The notes beneath the pieces were generated by a model. It ran no database searches, had not been told where the DNA came from, and saw only the letters and a program-made list of their open reading frames with translations. From positions 1-64,000 of the forward strand of contig CAMWQW010000014.1 in assembly GCA_947176505.1 (NCBI GenBank): 64,000 nucleotides of DNA. The letters are read 5' to 3'. Position 1 is the stretch's first letter, and the number at the start of each line of letters is the position of its first letter. Below, one piece after another: positions 60,882-64,000 of the stretch. This DNA is from an uncultured Lachnospiraceae bacterium. GTDB taxonomy: Bacteria; Bacillota; Clostridia; Lachnospirales; Lachnospiraceae. The position numbers were made by a program, and so were the translations under genes.

Positions 60882-62075
60882 TTACTTCCGGCTCTCCAGC
60901 GCAGAGAACACAACGTTGCGCATTCTGCGCGTATACCCCGTGATTCCGGAATCACATCTTTGCAACATGATTAACAGCGTCATGTCATTTACCGGATCGT
61001 TCGTCATATATGTGCCCAGCCAGCCGTCCCAGCCATACTCACCTTTACTTCCTATATACGCCGCCTCTTCCGGCACCGTCATAATCCTCATCAGATTACC
61101 GTAACTGTGTCCCGCCAGCGATTCCCATGTCTTCATTCCACGCTGCTGGTCAGAAGTTATATGTGCCGTAGTCATATATTCTACCGTTTGCGGCGACAGA
61201 ATGCTTACTCCCTGATAGGTTCCATGTCCCAGCAGCATCTGTGTGAACTTAGCATAATCATCTATTGTGGAGCACAACCCCGCCCCGCCCGATTCAAATG
61301 CCGGCGGTAGTTCCATTTTATTCTGAATGCCAAGATGACATTCCCTCTCTTCTATCAGTCCGTCCTCTGTCTCTCGATACACCTTGGCAAGACGCTCCTG
61401 TTTATCCGGCGCCACATAAAACCCTGTATCTGTCATTCCAAGCGGATCGAATATTTTTTTCGACAGAAATTCTCCAAAGCGCATTCCCGATACAACTTCC
61501 ACAACAGCGCCCAGCACGTCCGCGGACAAGCCGTACTGCCAAGACTCCCCGGGCATAAAAGCAAGAGGAATCTGTCCGATTCTGTCGGCAATCTCTAATG
61601 TGGTAAGCGCCTTATCCGTCAAAAGCTTCTGTTTAATCTCTTCGACCAGCCTTTCACTCCTGACTTCTGCGGGATTGCTTTCACCAAGATAAACCAGCCC
61701 GGAAGTCATATTGAGCAGATTCTGTATCGTCATCGGTCTTGTGACCGGCACCGCCACTCCGCAATCCACCACATACTGATTCCGAAAACTTGGAAGATAA
61801 TCGGACACATGGTCCAATAAGTCAATTCTGCCTTCTTCGAGCAATATCATGACCGCCGCCGCCGTAATCGGCTTTGTCATGGAATACAGACGATGTATCG
61901 TGTCCCTCGTCATTTTACGCCCGGTCGAAATATCACGATACCCCGATTCATGGTAATACTGCTCTTCACCGTGCTGTATCACCATGCAGCTTACTCCTGA
62001 CACGAATCCTTTGTCAGTCATCTCCCGTGCAATTTCACCCAGTCTTTCCAGTTTTCTTCGATTCATATCCCTCAC
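60882..62075 (-). CDS. Serine hydrolase of the beta-lactamase/EstB family
   Basis: A 397-aa protein of the beta-lactamase fold (PF00144). The nucleophile motif SMTK is at residues 65-68 (YSMTKPITAAAVMILLEEG). The second motif is YGLS in WQYGLSADVLG near residue 183. FGWDGWLGTYM-like YGWDGWLGT lies near the C-terminus in the KTG position. No signal peptide is present, so it is more likely an esterase or peptidase than a secreted lactamase. The start is GTG at 62075, with aaaggag 8 bases before. Confidence 0.85.
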   Translation of the reverse strand: MRDMNRRKLERLGEIAREMTDKGFVSGVSCMVIQHGEEQYYHESGYRDISTGRKMTRDTIHRLYSMTKPITAAAVMILLEEGRIDLLDHVSDYLPSFRNQYVVDCGVAVPVTRPMTIQNLLNMTSGLVYLGESNPAEVRSERLVEEIKQKLLTDKALTTLEIADRIGQIPLAFMPGESWQYGLSADVLGAVVEVVSGMRFGEFLSKKIFDPLGMTDTGFYVAPDKQERLAKVYRETEDGLIEERECHLGIQNKMELPPAFESGGAGLCSTIDDYAKFTQMLLGHGTYQGVSILSPQTVEYMTTAHITSDQQRGMKTWESLAGHSYGNLMRIMTVPEEAAYIGSKGEYGWDGWLGTYMTNDPVNDMTLLIMLQRCDSGITGYTRRMRNVVFSALESRK

Positions 62076-62454
62076 ACTTCTATCTCCTTTTATATTTCCT
62101 TAATGCTCCCTCATTTTTCCTGTTCTTTCCTATTTTTCCCATGCTTTCTTATTTTCTGTACTTGCTCACACTTTACCGCCTCATCCTGCCACGCCTCTAA
62201 TTGATATACATTACAATCGTAATCTACACTAAATAATATAACACATTATTGCTCTCCTGTAATTATGAAATATGCATGACTGCCGCATACTAACGATACA
62301 TTGCTTTATTTACTAAAAATGCATGCACGAAATCAGCAATTTGGCAAGTAGCCATCACATCACAAATAAGGTATACTGTGCTCATGGAAAATATTATCTG
62401 ATAGAAATAATGTTGAAGCAGCACAACAAGCCAAGCTTCAGAACGGAGGTAACG
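62076..62454. promoter_or_regulatory. Divergent intergenic region before the beta-galactosidase gene
   Basis: AT-rich. It contains the palindromic element attacaatcgtaat near 62210-62223. A TATACT -10-like box lies at 62372-62377, 78 bases before the galactosidase ATG, without a good -35 at 17 bases, which suits an activator-dependent promoter. No gene is seen. Confidence 0.35.
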
Positions 62455-64000
62455 ATGATAGAAAGCAGCAAAGTACAGAAAATCTTATACGGCGGAGATT
62501 ACAATCCGGAACAATGGGCTGAGGATACATGGGAGGAGGATATGCGGCTGCTTAAACTGGCGCATATTGATATTGTAACTCTAAATGTATTCAGCTGGGC
62601 GGCACTGCAGCCGTCTGAAGATACCTACTGCTTTGATAAATTAGATAAAATCATAGATACGGTTACGCGGCACGGCATGAAAATCTGTCTCGCCACTTCC
62701 ACGGGAGCTCATCCCGCGTGGATGGCACGGAAATATCCCGATATCCTCAGAACCGAATTTAACGGCATGAAGCGCAAATTCGGCAGTCGCCATAATTCAT
62801 GCCCTAACAGCCCTACTTATCGTAAATATTCGGTCGCTCTTGCCGCCAAATTAGCCGAACGCTACAAATCCTGCGACAATATTGTGTCATGGCACATTGC
62901 CAACGAATACGGCGGAGAATGCTACTGCGACAACTGCGAGAAAGCATTCCGCATATGGCTGCAAAACAAATACAAGACCATTGATGCCGTCAACGAGGCA
63001 TGGGATACCGCCTTCTGGGGTCACACTTTCTATGACTTTGAAGATATTGTACTGCCTAACATGCTTTCAGAGCATTTTGAAGTCAACAGAACAACTTTTC
63101 AAGGTATTTCTTTAGATTACAGAAGATTTAACTCCGAGAGTATCCTTGACTGTTTTCGGCTGGAATATGACGCCATTCATGCCATCACACCGGACATTCC
63201 GATTACCACCAATCTGATGGGTAATTATCAGCCTCTCGACTATCAGATGTGGGCAAAATATATGGACTTTATTTCATGGGACAACTATCCGGCTTACAAC
63301 GCTACTTTGGAGGACACCGCTTTCAAACATGATTTGATGCGCGGCATCAAACAAGGCAAACCTTTTGCCTTAATGGAACAGACGCCCAGTGTGACCAACT
63401 GGCATCCTTACAATGCCTTGAAACGTCCGGGCGTAATGCGTCTGTGGAGCTATCAGGCAGTGGCGCACGGAGCCGATACCGTCATGTTCTTCCAGCTAAA
63501 GCGAAGTATCGGTGCCTGCGAAAAATACCACGGCGCCGTCATTGACCATGCCGGTCATGAAAATACGCGAGTCTTCCGCGAAATCACACATCTTGGTGCG
63601 GAACTTGAGAAAATCGGCTCTCTGACACTCGGTGCCAGAACGCAGTCCAAAGCAGCCATCGTCTTTGACTGGGATAACTGGTGGGCGACCTATTACTCGG
63701 CAGGTCCAAGCGTCAACTTACAGTATTGCGATGAGATATTGAATTACTATAAAGCTTTTAATAACCTGAACATTCCCGTGGATTTCATTGGGGTGGATGA
63801 CGATTTGTCCCACTACGCTTTCGTTATAGCTCCGGTTCTTTATATGGTGAAACCCGGTTATGACGAGAAAATCAGACAATTTGTCAAAGACGGCGGCAGA
63901 TTCTTAACCACCTTCTTCAGCGGCTATGTGGATGACCACGATCTGGTTACCGTTGGCGGCTATCCGGGTAAACTTCGGGATATCCTAGGTATCTGGGTGG
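62455..64000 (+). CDS. GH42 beta-galactosidase (3' end outside the window)
   Basis: 515 codons are visible and the frame is still open at the window end; the family is usually 650-690 aa. It starts KILYGGDYNPEQWAEDTWEED at residues 9-29. The acid/base is E151 in HIANEYGGECYCDNC, whose cysteines form the GH42 metal site. The nucleophile is E308 in FALMEQTPSVTNWHPYN. It should cleave terminal beta-galactosides in the cytoplasm, such as lacto-N-biose-type or galacto-oligosaccharides. ggaggtaacg precedes ATG 62455. The partner transporter, if any, lies to the right. Confidence 0.93.
   Translation, partial: MIESSKVQKILYGGDYNPEQWAEDTWEEDMRLLKLAHIDIVTLNVFSWAALQPSEDTYCFDKLDKIIDTVTRHGMKICLATSTGAHPAWMARKYPDILRTEFNGMKRKFGSRHNSCPNSPTYRKYSVALAAKLAERYKSCDNIVSWHIANEYGGECYCDNCEKAFRIWLQNKYKTIDAVNEAWDTAFWGHTFYDFEDIVLPNMLSEHFEVNRTTFQGISLDYRRFNSESILDCFRLEYDAIHAITPDIPITTNLMGNYQPLDYQMWAKYMDFISWDNYPAYNATLEDTAFKHDLMRGIKQGKPFALMEQTPSVTNWHPYNALKRPGVMRLWSYQAVAHGADTVMFFQLKRSIGACEKYHGAVIDHAGHENTRVFREITHLGAELEKIGSLTLGARTQSKAAIVFDWDNWWATYYSAGPSVNLQYCDEILNYYKAFNNLNIPVDFIGVDDDLSHYAFVIAPVLYMVKPGYDEKIRQFVKDGGRFLTTFFSGYVDDHDLVTVGGYPGKLRDILGIWV

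Noticed and set aside
1..64000. CRISPR array, prophage, tRNA or rRNA genes
   Set aside because: No regularly spaced repeats, phage structural genes or cloverleaf/rRNA-like segments were noticed on reading either strand.

Overview
The window looks like chromosome from a low-to-mid GC, spore-forming Clostridia, most likely Lachnospiraceae. Evidence: Shine-Dalgarno sites are strong (aaggagg type); there is a clear spoIIID gene with a sigma-E type promoter; several ABC transporter plus two-component modules of Firmicutes type are present; glycan-use operons are large and pair a CUT1 ABC transporter with ROK proteins; and a Tn916-like conjugative element lies beside guaA. No rRNA, tRNA or CRISPR array was seen.

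Layout. (1) 1-4.7 kb: an IS4-family insertion sequence (1-1572, 14-bp terminal inverted repeats) sits in the end of an integrative conjugative element. The element's last genes are a sigma-like regulator, an Orf8-like HTH protein, a DUF3173 excisionase-like protein and a tyrosine integrase. It ends against the 3' end of a GMP-synthase-like gene. (2) 4.7-7.3 kb: an unusual GuaA paralogue that keeps the ATP-pyrophosphatase but has lost the glutaminase active site, then degV. (3) 7.4-26.5 kb: a leftward carbohydrate locus of twelve genes: ROK kinase, GH38, SIS-domain sugar-phosphate isomerase, sugar-binding lipoprotein, two permeases, ROK repressor, Sip1/GH36-like alpha-galactosidase, sedoheptulokinase-like FGGY kinase, GH13_18 sucrose phosphorylase, an 853-residue FAD oxidoreductase and a second GH38. 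This is the most interesting system in the window. The pairing of a heptulose-kinase-like enzyme with a phosphoheptose-isomerase-like SIS protein and two mannosidases is suggestive. Candidate operators are shared between the two transcription units. (4) 26.8-30.8 kb: full-length guaA behind a possibly structured leader, a GNAT, a MATE pump and spoIIID. (5) 30.9-33.6 kb: a small cassette (ART-like protein, DUF2461, ECF-type sigma factor) ending in a partial second copy of the spoIIID leader. (6) 33.6-42.1 kb: a DapB-like dehydrogenase, a two-component system driving a lantibiotic-immunity-type ABC transporter with YxeA, a remnant of an AAA-ATPase/PD-(D/E)XK gene and a large membrane protein. 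11-bp-spaced direct repeats precede the ABC genes and the membrane-protein gene. (7) 42.4-45 kb: a MepR/MepA-like MarR-MATE pair with two identical operators, then decayed coding sequence. (8) 45-50 kb: a second two-component/ABC (FtsX-type) module. (9) 50-52 kb: two lipoprotein genes whose signal-sequence regions look damaged. (10) 51.7-60.8 kb: housekeeping genes (NlpC/P60 hydrolase, asnS, trigger-factor-like lipoprotein, DUF1934, murI, GntR regulator, ispE) and a conserved unknown with a possible sigma-D promoter. (11) 60.9-64 kb: a serine beta-lactamase-fold hydrolase and the start of a GH42 beta-galactosidase cut by the window end.

Functional calls rest on motifs and remembered family features only; no searches were run.
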